Virus record (IMG/VR): IMGVR_UViG_3300044640_001015
Location: 1 to 55,220 of that record
Source of the DNA: a virus
Strand: one strand, 5' to 3'
Length of the DNA: 55,220 bases
The notes under the pieces are model-generated. The model searched no databases, was not told the DNA's origin, and saw only the letters and a list, made by a program, of their open reading frames with translations. Positions 11,501-19,541 of this stretch are shown here, piece by piece (the stretch's first letter is position 1; each line of letters starts with the position of its first letter). A program made the position numbers and the translations under genes.

Positions 11501-14500
11501 ACCACCTTGTGCTAACTGCATTGCAGTAGTTGCTAAAAATAATCCGTTTGTAAACTTTGTTAAACCTGCGGTAGCTTTAGCAAATCCTTCATTCATTGCA
11601 CCAATTGAGTTCAGTGCAAATGCTGCACCCATTGCTCCACCAGATAATGAAGCTCCACGATTTAAAATTGATTTGCCCATAGAGGCAGCTCTACCTCTTG
11701 CTTTTGACAATCCTGTTATTGAGGCTTTTCCATAGTTTTCTCCAGCTCTTTCTGCACCCTTTGCATTAGCATTAAGTCTATTTTCAAACGAGTCTGTGTA
11801 TATTTCTGCTACCTGGTCCGCCTGTCTTTGTACTTCTTTTGCAGGAGACTTTGCTTTAATTGCCTTTTTTACTCCAGTAGTTGCACCTGTTGCAGCTGGA
11901 ACTGCTCCGCTTAAGTTAAGTTGTTCTAGTAATGGTAATTGTCCAGATAGTCTTGCTGAAGATACTGCTCTACCTGCTGCAATCCAAGGAGGAACTCTAC
12001 TAGAAACTGATTTTCCTGGAACAGCAGTTTTTCCTTTTTGTGCAACAGAAAGATCTCCAGAAGCAATTCTAGACTCTACATCCATTAATGCTGCTTCATA
12101 AAGCCTTGTTCCAATTCTATCTATTGGTTGATTTCCCTTAATAATTGATCTTGCACTTGCTTTAAGTTCTTGTTTGCTAAACCCTTCCTCTACCAACTGA
12201 GTTATAGCATTACCCATAGATTTTCTAAATGCTACAACGTTACCCTTTGACCCACCTGGTCCAAGCTTTGTCATCATACTTAGTGTATTATTTTCTGCTG
12301 CACTTGCAGCAACAAGATTTGGTGGACTAAATACTTTTTTACCAGTTACTGGATCAACCTGTGGCGTAATGTGGGTAGCATCAAACTGCTTCATTGCGTT
12401 AATAATTTTTTGATTTTGAATGTCAAAGGCTGCAACTATTTGATCAATTATGTCTCCAACTATTCCAGTAAAAGGTGCAGACCTTTCTTGAAGAAGACCT
12501 CTAATGATTGGATCATTGTTACTTAGTCTTGTTCCCTTTGCAAAACCCTTTATGTTTCCCTGATTCATTGCATTAAGAATTGGACCATATTTTTGTGTTG
12601 CTGCCTTATTAACAACAAATTCTCCAGGCATCAGTAATGCTGGAACCGAATCAGTATTTCCAGATCCTGGGACTCCACCACCGTTTGCTCTTTTAATTGG
12701 CTTACCCTTAGCTCCTGGAACAAATTGTCCAGGATTTGCAGCAGCTTGATTTCTAAGAGCAGCAACATATGCACTCATAGTTGAAGTTAGTCTTGCTAAA
12801 GTTTGATCTTGTCTTGCATACGCAGATGTAAGTAAGTCTGTAGTTTTAAGAGCAACTATCTGTTCAGTATTAAGGAGCTCAAACTGTTTTGTTGGAATTC
12901 CCATAACTGCACGACCAAGATTTACGATACCCATTGCACCCTTAGTTACATAGCCAAGGAAGTTTGCAAGGACACCAGTAATCATAACTATTGGACCAGC
13001 AATTGCTGTAATTCCTGTTGCCAACTTAATGAAGTTTTTAACAGGTTCTGGAAGATTACTTCCGAATTCAACTAATTTATTAAACAAGTCTGCGGCTTTT
13101 TCTAAGAAAGGTATAACTGATCTAGTCAGGGCTTCTCCAATTGGCAGGAGAGAGGCTTTAATTGACTCCATTGCCCTTTGGAATCTCATTGATGTAGACT
13201 CTGTAAGAGTTCTAAGTTCCTGGTTTGCAATATTTGCAAGATCTGTTGAAGTTGCTGACATCAATTTAATTACTTCAACTGTTTGGGATCCTGCCTGATT
13301 CAAGTTATCAAAAAGTGCTGCAATTCTAGCAAACTGATATTTACCAAAAACTTGTTCAATAATTTGTGCTCTAGAGAATTCATCTAGACCCATCATTGCC
13401 TGTTGGAATTCAAGAATTGTAGGCATTAGCTTACCCTTGTTTCTTGTTACAATTCCCTCAAGGTCGATTCCAAATCCTCTTGCAGTTTCTGCAGCTTGTT
13501 TTGTTGGGTTAATTAAAGATGCCATACCAGACTTAATTGCGTTTGCACCTTCAGCAGCGTTAATGCCACCTTCCTTCATTGCAACAAGCAAAACAGAAAG
13601 GTCTTTAACGTCTCCACCCATTGCTTTAATAACTGGACCAGTCCTTGGAATAGCTTCTGTTAAGTCCTGAATAGAAACTGATGTTTGGTTTTCAACTGCG
13701 TTAAGAAAGTCAATGGATTCTGCAAGTTCTTGTGTACTCATATTAAATGCACTTTGTAGTGCAAGAGTTGCTTTCATAGCCTCTTGTCTATCTACTTCAC
13801 CAAGCACTGCAAGACGAGTAGTTTGTTGGATAGAACTTGTTAGCCTTTGCCCTTCAAGACCAGTTGCTGCTAGGTCTGCAGCAAGGGCTGCAGTTTGACT
13901 AACCGCAATACCAAACTTACCTGCAATGTCTTTTGCTAGAAGTTCTACCTGCTTTCTCATTTCTTGAGAAGCGTTTGTAGTTGTCATGACAAGATCAGAT
14001 CCATATACCTTTTGGAATCTTGTTAATTCTTTGTCAAAATCTCTAAATGTTTTTGAAAGGCTTGCACCTAAAATTGTAAGGGGAATAGTAAGACCAACTG
14101 TAAGCTGTCTACCAGCCCATTGAGTATTTTTACCCCAGTTGATAAGTTCTCTTGATCCATCTTGAACCAACTTATTAAATATATTAAACTGTTCTCTAGC
14201 AATGTTCATGCTAGTTGTCATATTTTTAGTATCAACAGATAGTGGGGTAATGACCATACCTTTATTTCTTCCAGTAGCATCTTTTCCAAGGCTAACAATC
14301 TCTGATTGAGCCTTTCTTACTTGCTCTACTGCAAGCTTTCTTACTCTTGATCCTTCAGTGTAGGCTCTTCTTGCTTCTTTAAAATAATCTCTCATATGGA
14401 GTTTATTCTTTTGAAGAGCCTCACCGAAGCGATCTACGTCACTTGAAAGATCCACCATTGTGGTCTGGAAAGCTCCAAGTGATTTTACATTTGTTCCAAA

Positions 14501-14656
14501 CGAGGTTGCTAATTGTTTTTTAGCAGTTAGTGCAGCTTTGTCTAAAGAATTAAATGAATTATTTAATAGAGATATTTCTCTAGCAAGACTTCTAACTTGA
14601 GCAATGGCAGGACCAAAGTCCGCATCATACTCAAAGTTTGCGTTAATATCCGCCAT
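8549..14656 (-). CDS. Tape measure protein with M23 peptidase-like domain
   Basis: This ~2035-residue protein sets tail length and lines the tail tube. I chose the ATG at 14656 over 14662 because GGAG lies six bases before it. Residues ~200-470 match the TP901-type tape measure core (GIAVSQTAALAADLAATGLE, GINAAEGANAIKSGMASLIN). Hydrophobic stretches near 545-600 and around 1150 could span membranes; long charged coiled coils lie near 1380-1530. The motif SDSITARLSDGEYVVRASAV and a relative near residue 670 are typical of actinophage tape measures. Residues ~1830-1930 form an M23-type domain (TVYAH-like LYAHLSGY, then GAHLHFE), but the first zinc-ligand histidine is not obvious at the usual HxxxD place (here GRAID). 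Confidence 0.93.
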   Translation of the reverse strand: MADINANFEYDADFGPAIAQVRSLAREISLLNNSFNSLDKAALTAKKQLATSFGTNVKSLGAFQTTMVDLSSDVDRFGEALQKNKLHMRDYFKEARRAYTEGSRVRKLAVEQVRKAQSEIVSLGKDATGRNKGMVITPLSVDTKNMTTSMNIAREQFNIFNKLVQDGSRELINWGKNTQWAGRQLTVGLTIPLTILGASLSKTFRDFDKELTRFQKVYGSDLVMTTTNASQEMRKQVELLAKDIAGKFGIAVSQTAALAADLAATGLEGQRLTSSIQQTTRLAVLGEVDRQEAMKATLALQSAFNMSTQELAESIDFLNAVENQTSVSIQDLTEAIPRTGPVIKAMGGDVKDLSVLLVAMKEGGINAAEGANAIKSGMASLINPTKQAAETARGFGIDLEGIVTRNKGKLMPTILEFQQAMMGLDEFSRAQIIEQVFGKYQFARIAALFDNLNQAGSQTVEVIKLMSATSTDLANIANQELRTLTESTSMRFQRAMESIKASLLPIGEALTRSVIPFLEKAADLFNKLVEFGSNLPEPVKNFIKLATGITAIAGPIVMITGVLANFLGYVTKGAMGIVNLGRAVMGIPTKQFELLNTEQIVALKTTDLLTSAYARQDQTLARLTSTMSAYVAALRNQAAANPGQFVPGAKGKPIKRANGGGVPGSGNTDSVPALLMPGEFVVNKAATQKYGPILNAMNQGNIKGFAKGTRLSNNDPIIRGLLQERSAPFTGIVGDIIDQIVAAFDIQNQKIINAMKQFDATHITPQVDPVTGKKVFSPPNLVAASAAENNTLSMMTKLGPGGSKGNVVAFRKSMGNAITQLVEEGFSKQELKASARSIIKGNQPIDRIGTRLYEAALMDVESRIASGDLSVAQKGKTAVPGKSVSSRVPPWIAAGRAVSSARLSGQLPLLEQLNLSGAVPAATGATTGVKKAIKAKSPAKEVQRQADQVAEIYTDSFENRLNANAKGAERAGENYGKASITGLSKARGRAASMGKSILNRGASLSGGAMGAAFALNSIGAMNEGFAKATAGLTKFTNGLFLATTAMQLAQGGVGGLGAAGGKLKSAGSATFVKGARMSIASGGTSKLGSGLMMAGRGLALLGGPVGIAALAAVTAVAAGVIAYRKAISEAREAGESMYASQTAAAEYYGITLKSVNDQMKTNADIAKNLGFGGGTSALGVDPALKKAILDQEENKKLVEQLKNTNDPAAMFLGQYGKMLQQGFTADQANEILSVLAQASGTGGQLASMAGKFRGIENQSQATAAVGMAFQETAKYGLNSGEIIGTKKANLEGQFNGVIESALLSADLGEGTKLLKDSVAVAFREGAAAGVNQSDVGSALDASIKSSLKEMGIEDGPIFDTIEKLGDSVDDTDTKLLIMQAHAAGINLNGLLKDLDLSDKEAQIVNKRLAEMDALAKIDMELDLGLDAQIASFNEVKAAETARYDNLIAKNESAKDAENKRHKNFQKNIDKQNKGLEKQIKAIREGAEEYIDALDKENKADDFRNQQRQSALGGLQSLASGDVFGFLQAQQDMASNAAQFGRTTEIDRIKEVADAAEEKLQDQIDKNKELAEGEDERHEKRLEQLDRENEKIQRNKSSTLQSIDAAIAEAEKLKALKPGEALATDMYNYLGSISDMASKLPPEAQKLVTDLASSFDKDFKKIVSGAITSAGEEYDVSGKELTDLINNSIAGIKGNAMIPNRATGGIVHGPGTKNSDSITARLSDGEYVVRASAVDEYGTDMLDQINERKFASGGYVSAQAGSSQSATALGFGVVNSNLIAKAIGNVIQTAKSEEEPGNDQGPSNAPTIANYELLGQVAKILFGSPGVTARGTYPSSGKAHSARYPGRAIDYGVGIGTSVYAMASGRKSRGYSATGFGNYATIRHNDGTESLYAHLSGYDAEPGQVRAGQRIGFSGDTGKVRGAHLHFEWSGLKPGSNPPGMREGGLTMSNGLANLHKGEAVLTSPLTADLKSGIEAMKYNVPQNNQGFVDASAISNNSVYNINVDASGTNDPRAVAKEVVKAINTQENRRNFSRKI

Positions 14657-15328
14657 GAACATCTCCTAACACTTCATAAGCTAATCCCATGTCAGATGTT
14701 ATTCCATACTCAACGGCTTTTGCCTTTGTTGTATCTCCAGTCAATCTTGCCATCGCCCTCGCTTGAATTTCTTGGAATGTTGCAGGACGACTGTCATCGT
14801 CCTGGTTGTCACTACTATTCTCCATGTCTATTCCGTTTACCATTGCTAGGAATTTATTTTTCCTATTTTCAGATTCGTACATCGCTTTTAGCGTTGCTAC
14901 GAGCTCTGGCATTGATAAACTAGACTCTAGTTCATCGTAGTCTTTCCAGTGACCAAGAAGAAAAACTTCCGCCTCTAGTGCAGCGAGGTCTAGATCTGTC
15001 CAGCTAGTTCCTTCGCTGCTTCCAGCAGGTTTGGGTCGTTCAGCTTGATATCAGCAGCCACCTCCAAGATTTTGTACATTGTCTGAAGATCAAGTGCTTC
15101 TTCAAGTGCGTCTCTGTCTTCAGCAAGTGCTGGTGAAAACTGCTTAAAGGCAATTGCAGTGCAGGTAATAAGCAAGTCAAGGAATTCATCCTCGTTTGTT
15201 GACTTTGCTGTACCTTCTGACCACACCTTCATTAGTTCTCTTAGTTTTTTCAAGCTTAGTGGCTTGACTTCCACTTTTGTTCCGTCTAATAGCTCTAGCT
15301 CGATACTTTCGTATACTGTTGTTGCCAA
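14643..15328 (-). CDS. Tail assembly chaperone, -1 frameshift product (GT)
   Basis: The upstream chaperone frame (14990-15328) and a downstream frame ending at 14643 can be joined by a -1 slip. The slippery heptamer CCCAAAC (minus strand, 15035 to 15029) is phased C-CCA-AAC in the upstream frame at codons for Asp-Pro-Asn. After the slip the frame reads KPAGSSEGTSWTDLDLAALE and stays open through MPELVATLKAMYESE to the stop just inside the tape measure start. G/GT chaperones made this way directly upstream of the tape measure gene are a hallmark of lambda-like and many actinophage tails. The fusion helps tape measure folding and tail tube assembly. The ATG at 14912 is therefore probably not a real start. 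Confidence 0.82.
14990..15328 (-). CDS. Tail assembly chaperone, short form (G)
   Basis: This 112-residue acidic, helical protein (starts MATTVYESIELELLDGTKVE) has the size, helix content and place (between major tail protein and tape measure) of the short tail assembly chaperone. The start has a good ribosome site (AGGAGGAAG) eight or so bases upstream. It ends ELAGQI and stops at 14990, while a -1 slip at CCCAAAC about 45 bases before the stop would give the long form. It probably coats the tape measure protein before tail tube polymerisation. Confidence 0.85.
   Translation of the reverse strand: MATTVYESIELELLDGTKVEVKPLSLKKLRELMKVWSEGTAKSTNEDEFLDLLITCTAIAFKQFSPALAEDRDALEEALDLQTMYKILEVAADIKLNDPNLLEAAKELAGQI
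15029..15035 (-). promoter_or_regulatory. Programmed -1 ribosomal frameshift site CCCAAAC
   Basis: On the minus strand the heptamer C-CCA-AAC follows the X-XXY-YYZ rule in the frame of the short chaperone. The -1 frame beyond it has no stop until 14643. Its position near the 3' end of the short chaperone gene is where the tail G/GT frameshift normally lies. Confidence 0.8.
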
Positions 15329-15381
15329 AACTTCCTCCTAATTGTTCTCTTTAATTATATAGTATTCTTGATATAAATGAG

Positions 15382-15409
15382 CAGGACTAGCCATTTCTGA
15401 CTAGTCCTG
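15382..15409 (-). terminator. Stem-loop after the major tail protein gene
   Basis: A 9-bp perfect stem (CAGGACTAG / CTAGTCCTG) with a 10-base loop lies just past the stop of the major tail protein. There is only a moderate T-rich tail on the minus strand, so it may be a partial terminator that lowers expression of the downstream chaperone and tape measure genes relative to the tail tube protein. Confidence 0.6.
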
Positions 15410-15431
15410 ATCACGTTTATTAAATTATGAA

Positions 15432-16130
15432 CTAAGCTTGGTTGTAAGCTCTGTCGATGATCTTGCCGTAAGAAGCATTTCCATCTCCTGCTTCGTTTAT
15501 AGACGAAGCCAGTAGACGTAGAGTTACTGGGAATACAGTAGCCTCATTTCTTCTAACGCCAACAGTTACAGTCTCCATTGAAAGAGCTCTGTATCCAACA
15601 TAAACTCTTTCTACGAAGTTCTTTGTTGCTGCTGTCTTCTTTTCATCTGGTCCTGGACCAACGATAGCGATGGAGCGTTCTACTGGAGAGTATCCAAGAG
15701 CACCACCGTTAAGGTTTACTGATTGAACTGGGGAAGACATTGTTCCTGAAAGGTCCGTTGACTTTCCACCAATTGCTACCAAGAAGTTTTCAAGTGTGGC
15801 TTCTGCAAGTGTTGTATTCAACATTACTCGCTGACCCTGCTTGAAGATTTTTGCAACGTCAAGTAGCTGATCTACCTGTACTTCACCATAATCTGGTTCG
15901 AACGATAGTTCTGCACCTTCCGATGTGTAACCTACTGAGTCCCACTTTCCTGTTGGAGCTGTTCCTGAGTAGATATCAACATTGTCTGGATCCTGAAGGG
16001 ATACAGTACATGCTGCAAGAGTTGACGCTACCTTTGGTAGATCGTCTTCTGTAAGTTCTGTGTCTGTTGTATGTCCGATGTATAATGCACCTGCACCTAC
16101 AACAATATTTTTTGCGTTTCCTAGTGCCAT
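15432..16130 (-). CDS. Major tail protein (tail tube subunit)
   Basis: This 232-residue protein starts MALGNAKNIVVGAGALYIGH and continues with a pattern (TGKWDSVGYTSEGAELSFEP) typical of siphovirus tail tube proteins: beta-rich, Gly/Asp turns and no Cys-rich motif. The ribosome site AGGAGG upstream is strong and follows a stem-loop, consistent with high expression. It is isolated by a stem-loop on each side, as is common for abundant tail tube genes. It polymerises into the tube around the tape measure protein. Confidence 0.85.
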   Translation of the reverse strand: MALGNAKNIVVGAGALYIGHTTDTELTEDDLPKVASTLAACTVSLQDPDNVDIYSGTAPTGKWDSVGYTSEGAELSFEPDYGEVQVDQLLDVAKIFKQGQRVMLNTTLAEATLENFLVAIGGKSTDLSGTMSSPVQSVNLNGGALGYSPVERSIAIVGPGPDEKKTAATKNFVERVYVGYRALSMETVTVGVRRNEATVFPVTLRLLASSINEAGDGNASYGKIIDRAYNQA

Positions 16131-16144
16131 TTTGCACCTCCTGT

Positions 16145-16164
16145 CAAAGTTTGATTAAACTTTG
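16145..16164 (-). promoter_or_regulatory. Stem-loop in the 5' leader of the major tail gene
   Basis: An 8-bp perfect inverted repeat (CAAAGTTT, 4-base loop, AAACTTTG) lies directly upstream of a strong AGGAGG ribosome site for the major tail gene. It is not followed by a T run on the minus strand, so mRNA 5' stabilisation is more likely than termination. Confidence 0.5.
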
Positions 16165-16208
16165 GTTTGGTTGCTTCCTCAGAAACAATCATACCATGTA
16201 AAATCTTA

Positions 16209-16940
16209 TTATGACTTAGTAAATTCATACGTTAAAATAAGGGAAGTTTGGAATTTTCCTGGCTCAAGGTTATCTACAGACTTCTCATCTATCATATATC
16301 CTGACTGATCACATGCAACATATTTAAAGGATATTTCTAAGTCATTTAAATGAGCATTCATGTCTTGAGCAGATACGTCAAATTTCTTCAAAATATCATA
16401 AATGTAATTTTTCACATAGAATATCTGTGGGGCAGACCCAACAATAGTTATGGTTGCCCTTTCCTTGTTAATTGGATGGAATGTTCCATTTGGCTGGACG
16501 AATAAGTAGTCATAAATTATATAGGGTAGCTTTGATGTGTCAATGCCAAGATTTTCATATACTGGGTAGAATGGAATAAGGCTAATTTCTGCTACATTTC
16601 CAGTTGTTGATGCAACTGTTGTTCCACCAGCTGGAGCCTGAATTTTAAACTGAGTTGGACTATCTACTTGAGTTACCTTAAAAATTTTATTATAAGTTGA
16701 ATTTACTCCAGTAATGTTGCAAAGTTTATTGGCAGTCATACCATGAGCGGTATCTGTAATAATTGTAGCAACTCCAGCACTTACAGTTATAGAAGTAATT
16801 TCTGCATTTAATCCAGTTATGCTGTATTGAGTAATATCCCATATGTCTGATCCAATAGCAGATTGACCAGTAACCTGACCAGTTGCATGATCCCAAATAT
16901 ACCTACATATAAGCCAAATTGGTAGCTTTGTATAATCCAC
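16209..16940 (-). CDS. Tail terminator-like protein with inserted beta-domain
   Basis: This 243-residue protein lies between the neck gene and the major tail gene, where the tail terminator is expected. The outer parts (YTKLPIWLICRYIWDHATGQ; IIYDYLFVQPNGTFHPINKE; NYIYDILKKFDVSAQDMNAH) look like a tail terminator/minor tail fold. Residues about 45-115 (VSAGVATIITDTAHGMTANK) are a small inserted beta-domain related to those in other tail genes here, so the core without it is near the usual family length. Overlap of one base with the upstream stop (16940) suggests coupling. Confidence 0.65.
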   Translation of the reverse strand: MDYTKLPIWLICRYIWDHATGQVTGQSAIGSDIWDITQYSITGLNAEITSITVSAGVATIITDTAHGMTANKLCNITGVNSTYNKIFKVTQVDSPTQFKIQAPAGGTTVASTTGNVAEISLIPFYPVYENLGIDTSKLPYIIYDYLFVQPNGTFHPINKERATITIVGSAPQIFYVKNYIYDILKKFDVSAQDMNAHLNDLEISFKYVACDQSGYMIDEKSVDNLEPGKFQTSLILTYEFTKS

Positions 16941-17659
16941 TATAGACTCCTCACAATTTTACTAGAAGATGCTGCTGCTAAGTTTGCCATATTTGTTATT
17001 TCGCCCTTGCTAATTCTTCTAAGAGCAATTCTTGATTCGTTTTGAATGCCCTTCTCTATTCTACTAAAGAATTCCATATCTTGTAGGGCTACATTTACCA
17101 TAGTAGACATAAACTGATTGAAAATTTTTACAAATGATCCCTGTACATAATCTCCTCCAGGATTTTGAACTACTACCTTTTGTGAAGATACAATATTACC
17201 GTCTATTTCAAATACCAATCTTTTAGCATTTTTTGGAGTAATTGTTACTGGAAGCCCTTCCTCCATAATAAAAGCCTTGTTCCTAAAAACATATCCACTT
17301 TTCCCTGGAACCCTAGACTCTTTAAATCTGTATGTTAATACTGGTTTTCCTGAGCTAGAAATGGATGCTTCAAATAGTCTTGCAGCCTTGTCGCCAGTCC
17401 TTCCTGGCTCATAAACGTGATGTAATGAATCAGGTCTTGATCTTGCTGCATTATCTACATAGGCTTCAAAGTAGTTCATTATATACCTGAGACCAGCAAC
17501 CTGTATTCTTTTCTTATCTTCACCATGAATTCTATTTAATAGTTCTAGTTGAAACTTTGCAGTTGCAGCAATCTTAGAACCAATATCTCCAGTTTTAAAG
17601 GTTTTCGTTTTAGATTTTTTTATTGCAACATTAAGAGCTGAGGTATCTACTCTTGACAT
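16940..17659 (-). CDS. Neck/tail completion protein (HK97 gp10-like position)
   Basis: This 239-residue basic protein starts MSRVDTSALNVAIKKSKTKT. Its position after the head-tail stopper and before the tail terminator fits the HK97 gp10-like neck or minor virion group. The N-terminal half is helical (AATAKFQLELLNRIHGEDKK), the middle holds strands (SGKPVLTYRFKESRVPGKSG), and the C-terminus is helical again. One-base overlaps on both sides show it is part of a tightly coupled connector operon. The family name is inferred from order. Confidence 0.6.
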   Translation of the reverse strand: MSRVDTSALNVAIKKSKTKTFKTGDIGSKIAATAKFQLELLNRIHGEDKKRIQVAGLRYIMNYFEAYVDNAARSRPDSLHHVYEPGRTGDKAARLFEASISSSGKPVLTYRFKESRVPGKSGYVFRNKAFIMEEGLPVTITPKNAKRLVFEIDGNIVSSQKVVVQNPGGDYVQGSFVKIFNQFMSTMVNVALQDMEFFSRIEKGIQNESRIALRRISKGEITNMANLAAASSSKIVRSL

Positions 17660-18108
17660 TATTGAATCACCAGAGACTGAATATCCTGTCTTTGCAAAAT
17701 TGTTTCATATTCAATAACATGACCTAAATGATCCATTATTGGTGTGCTTCCACGAGGTTCAAATATTGTTGCCCCATTTGCACCACCTGCAGATCCAATT
17801 CCAGTTAAACCAGATTCTTTCCAAATAACTTCTGTGTCGTTTTTAATGTTTGTTACTCTTACTGAGCTGTCAATCGGAGTTTTACTTCTAAACTTTACAA
17901 GTCCAGTGATAACATTTAAATAGTTTTTTACTTCAACTGTATTAGAATTGTCTCCTAAGCCACTACGGACAACACCCTTAGCCAAACAACTAATAGTTGA
18001 TGTATTTACCCATGTTTTTTGAACAGCACCTGAGTTTGCGTCCTGTGTCATCGTAGCGGTATATAGATCTGCTGTCATTGTGTATGCTGTTCCAACGATA
18101 CATGTCAT
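17659..18108 (-). CDS. Putative head-tail stopper (head closure) protein
   Basis: This 149-residue beta-rich protein (MTCIVGTAYTMTADLYTATM) lies between the connector and the neck protein. Head closure proteins of siphoviruses are usually 100-150 residues and beta-barrel like, which fits the pattern here (EVKNYLNVITGLVKFRSKTP, VRVTNIKNDTEVIWKESGLT). The first residues MTCIVG resemble the Ntn hydrolase start at 49064, but the rest does not, so this likeness is chance. It probably seals the head portal after packaging. Confidence 0.6.
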   Translation of the reverse strand: MTCIVGTAYTMTADLYTATMTQDANSGAVQKTWVNTSTISCLAKGVVRSGLGDNSNTVEVKNYLNVITGLVKFRSKTPIDSSVRVTNIKNDTEVIWKESGLTGIGSAGGANGATIFEPRGSTPIMDHLGHVIEYETILQRQDIQSLVIQ

Positions 18109-19035
18109 TTAGATCACCATTAAATCAAATCGTTTGTAATCCTGTAGGAATGAATCTACTAGTAGGTTTCCCGATCCCAATGATATTGAATCCGAATACT
18201 GAATATCAAAGGATTCGTTCTTTACAGACTTGAGTCCCTTATTTCTATAATTAAAATCTGCACATCTTAAGTCTTCTACTATAAGAATGGCTGCTTCTCT
18301 AATGTCTTCTGGAACATACTTCCATCCAAATTCTCCACGAACTAGGTATGTGCTGTTCTTTTCAAAAACTCCATACGGATCTAGAATTCTAAATGGCGTA
18401 GATTCTGAAACATTTGTTCCAACATCATATACTTTTAAGTGATACTTGCTTTTTGATACTGATACTGGATAATCTAATAAGTTAATTTCTGGATCTGCTG
18501 TTACGTCATATACAATTTCGTCATCTTTAACAATCTTGTCATATGTTTCAATTCTTTCACCAATGTAAAGGGTGTCTGCGTTTTGACCATATGTTAGGAT
18601 GCTTTTGTATTCAAAATTAAACTTATCATTTGTTATCTTATTAATTAAAAATCTTGCTCGTTTTTCGAGTCTTTCTAGGTCTGATCTTTTTATTTGACCA
18701 GAGCCAGTTGGGGTGGAGCTAATAGTTAAGCCAAGCTCTGAGGCTAATTCATCAATATTACAGTATGGTCTAACTAGTGATGCAAAAAGAATATCTTCTG
18801 AGTAAGATCCTGCATCCACAATCTGTAAATCAATTTGTAGTTTTCTATCATATGCTGTAATATCTGATGGGATATCAATAGAAAAATTTACCCCAGAAAT
18901 TAAAGTTGCCTCATCTGCAAAGAGAACCTCATTAAAATCTAAGTCTGTGATAGTATAAACAACAGAGTCAGTACCTGCTGGGGCAGTATATGTAATACTT
19001 AGTTCTTCCCCATCGGTTCTGAGGTATTCCTTCAT
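18109..19035 (-). CDS. Head-tail connector/adaptor protein
   Basis: This 308-residue protein has an N-terminal beta domain (residues 1-85, GEELSITYTAPAGTDSVVYT) and a C-terminal mainly helical part (about 95-130 DELASELGLTIS, then a helix-rich ERLEKRARFLINKI; about 245-265 VPEDIREAAILIVEDLR). The C-terminal part with a strand pair and DIREAA helix resembles phage head-tail adaptor proteins of the gp6/gp15 type. It lies directly after the capsid-linked 140-residue gene. It likely binds the portal ring from below. Confidence 0.65.
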   Translation of the reverse strand: MKEYLRTDGEELSITYTAPAGTDSVVYTITDLDFNEVLFADEATLISGVNFSIDIPSDITAYDRKLQIDLQIVDAGSYSEDILFASLVRPYCNIDELASELGLTISSTPTGSGQIKRSDLERLEKRARFLINKITNDKFNFEYKSILTYGQNADTLYIGERIETYDKIVKDDEIVYDVTADPEINLLDYPVSVSKSKYHLKVYDVGTNVSESTPFRILDPYGVFEKNSTYLVRGEFGWKYVPEDIREAAILIVEDLRCADFNYRNKGLKSVKNESFDIQYSDSISLGSGNLLVDSFLQDYKRFDLMVI

Positions 19036-19036
19036 T

Positions 19037-19459
19037 TTATAAATCTACTCCATAAAAGAACGCAAGTTCTTCTGGCGTAGCCTCCCTTACTTCTTCTTTT
19101 GCTCTTCTAATTATATCGTCAGCTTGTGCTTTTGATAACAACTTAAAAGGCTCTTCAAATGTGAATACTATTCCGTTTCCAACATTTAAAGCACCTCTTG
19201 GGTGAACCATCTTTAACAAAACTTTTTCTTGTTTCTTTTCAGTAGGCTCTTCTTTAGTTAAAACCTCTACCTGAGTCTCTGTTTTATCTGCTTCTTTATA
19301 GTCAAAGGCTTTATCAATGGCATCAAGGATTTCTTGATCAGATAAACCAGTTTCTTTAATGGCATTTAAGAGCTCAATCTTTTTTGAATTCTTTTGTGTT
19401 TCAATTCCTAAAACTTTACAAATAGATTTTAGTTCAAATACTGATTTTTTATCAAACAT
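19037..19459 (-). CDS. SAP/Rho-N-like helical protein beside the capsid gene
   Basis: This 140-residue protein starts with a helix-turn-helix like fold (KSVFELKSICKVLGIETQKN, KKIELLNAIKETG), a SAP or Rho-N-type nucleic-acid-binding pattern in residues 3-45. The middle is an acidic linker (about 50-75). The C-terminus has VLLKMVHPRGALNVGNGIVF, a beta module, then a helix ending EELAFFYGVDL. It sits between the major capsid gene and the connector. It might be a small head protein or bind DNA during packaging; I cannot decide. Confidence 0.6.
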   Translation of the reverse strand: MFDKKSVFELKSICKVLGIETQKNSKKIELLNAIKETGLSDQEILDAIDKAFDYKEADKTETQVEVLTKEEPTEKKQEKVLLKMVHPRGALNVGNGIVFTFEEPFKLLSKAQADDIIRRAKEEVREATPEELAFFYGVDL

Positions 19460-19501
19460 TTATAAATCCTCCTAGACTAATTATACCTCAATAAATGATG
19501 A

Positions 19502-19527
19502 AAGGGTCGCAGTTTCCTGCGACCCTT
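19502..19527 (-). terminator. Terminator after the major capsid gene
   Basis: A perfect 10-bp stem (AAGGGTCGCA / TGCGACCCTT) with a 6-base loop lies 14 bases beyond the capsid stop. On the minus strand it is followed by TTTCATCATTTATT, a weak U tract. Likely an intrinsic or partial terminator that lets capsid mRNA exceed downstream connector mRNA. Confidence 0.75.
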
Positions 19528-19541
19528 CCAACGGTTATAGA

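Noticed and set aside
14643-14912. Separate 89-residue gene after the tail chaperone
   Set aside because: Better explained as the second half of a -1 frameshift fusion with the upstream gene, as the frame is open back to the slippery site.
17659-18108. Ntn hydrolase start (MTCIVG) in the head-tail stopper gene
   Set aside because: Only the first six residues look alike; the rest lacks the fold pattern and gene order fits a connector.
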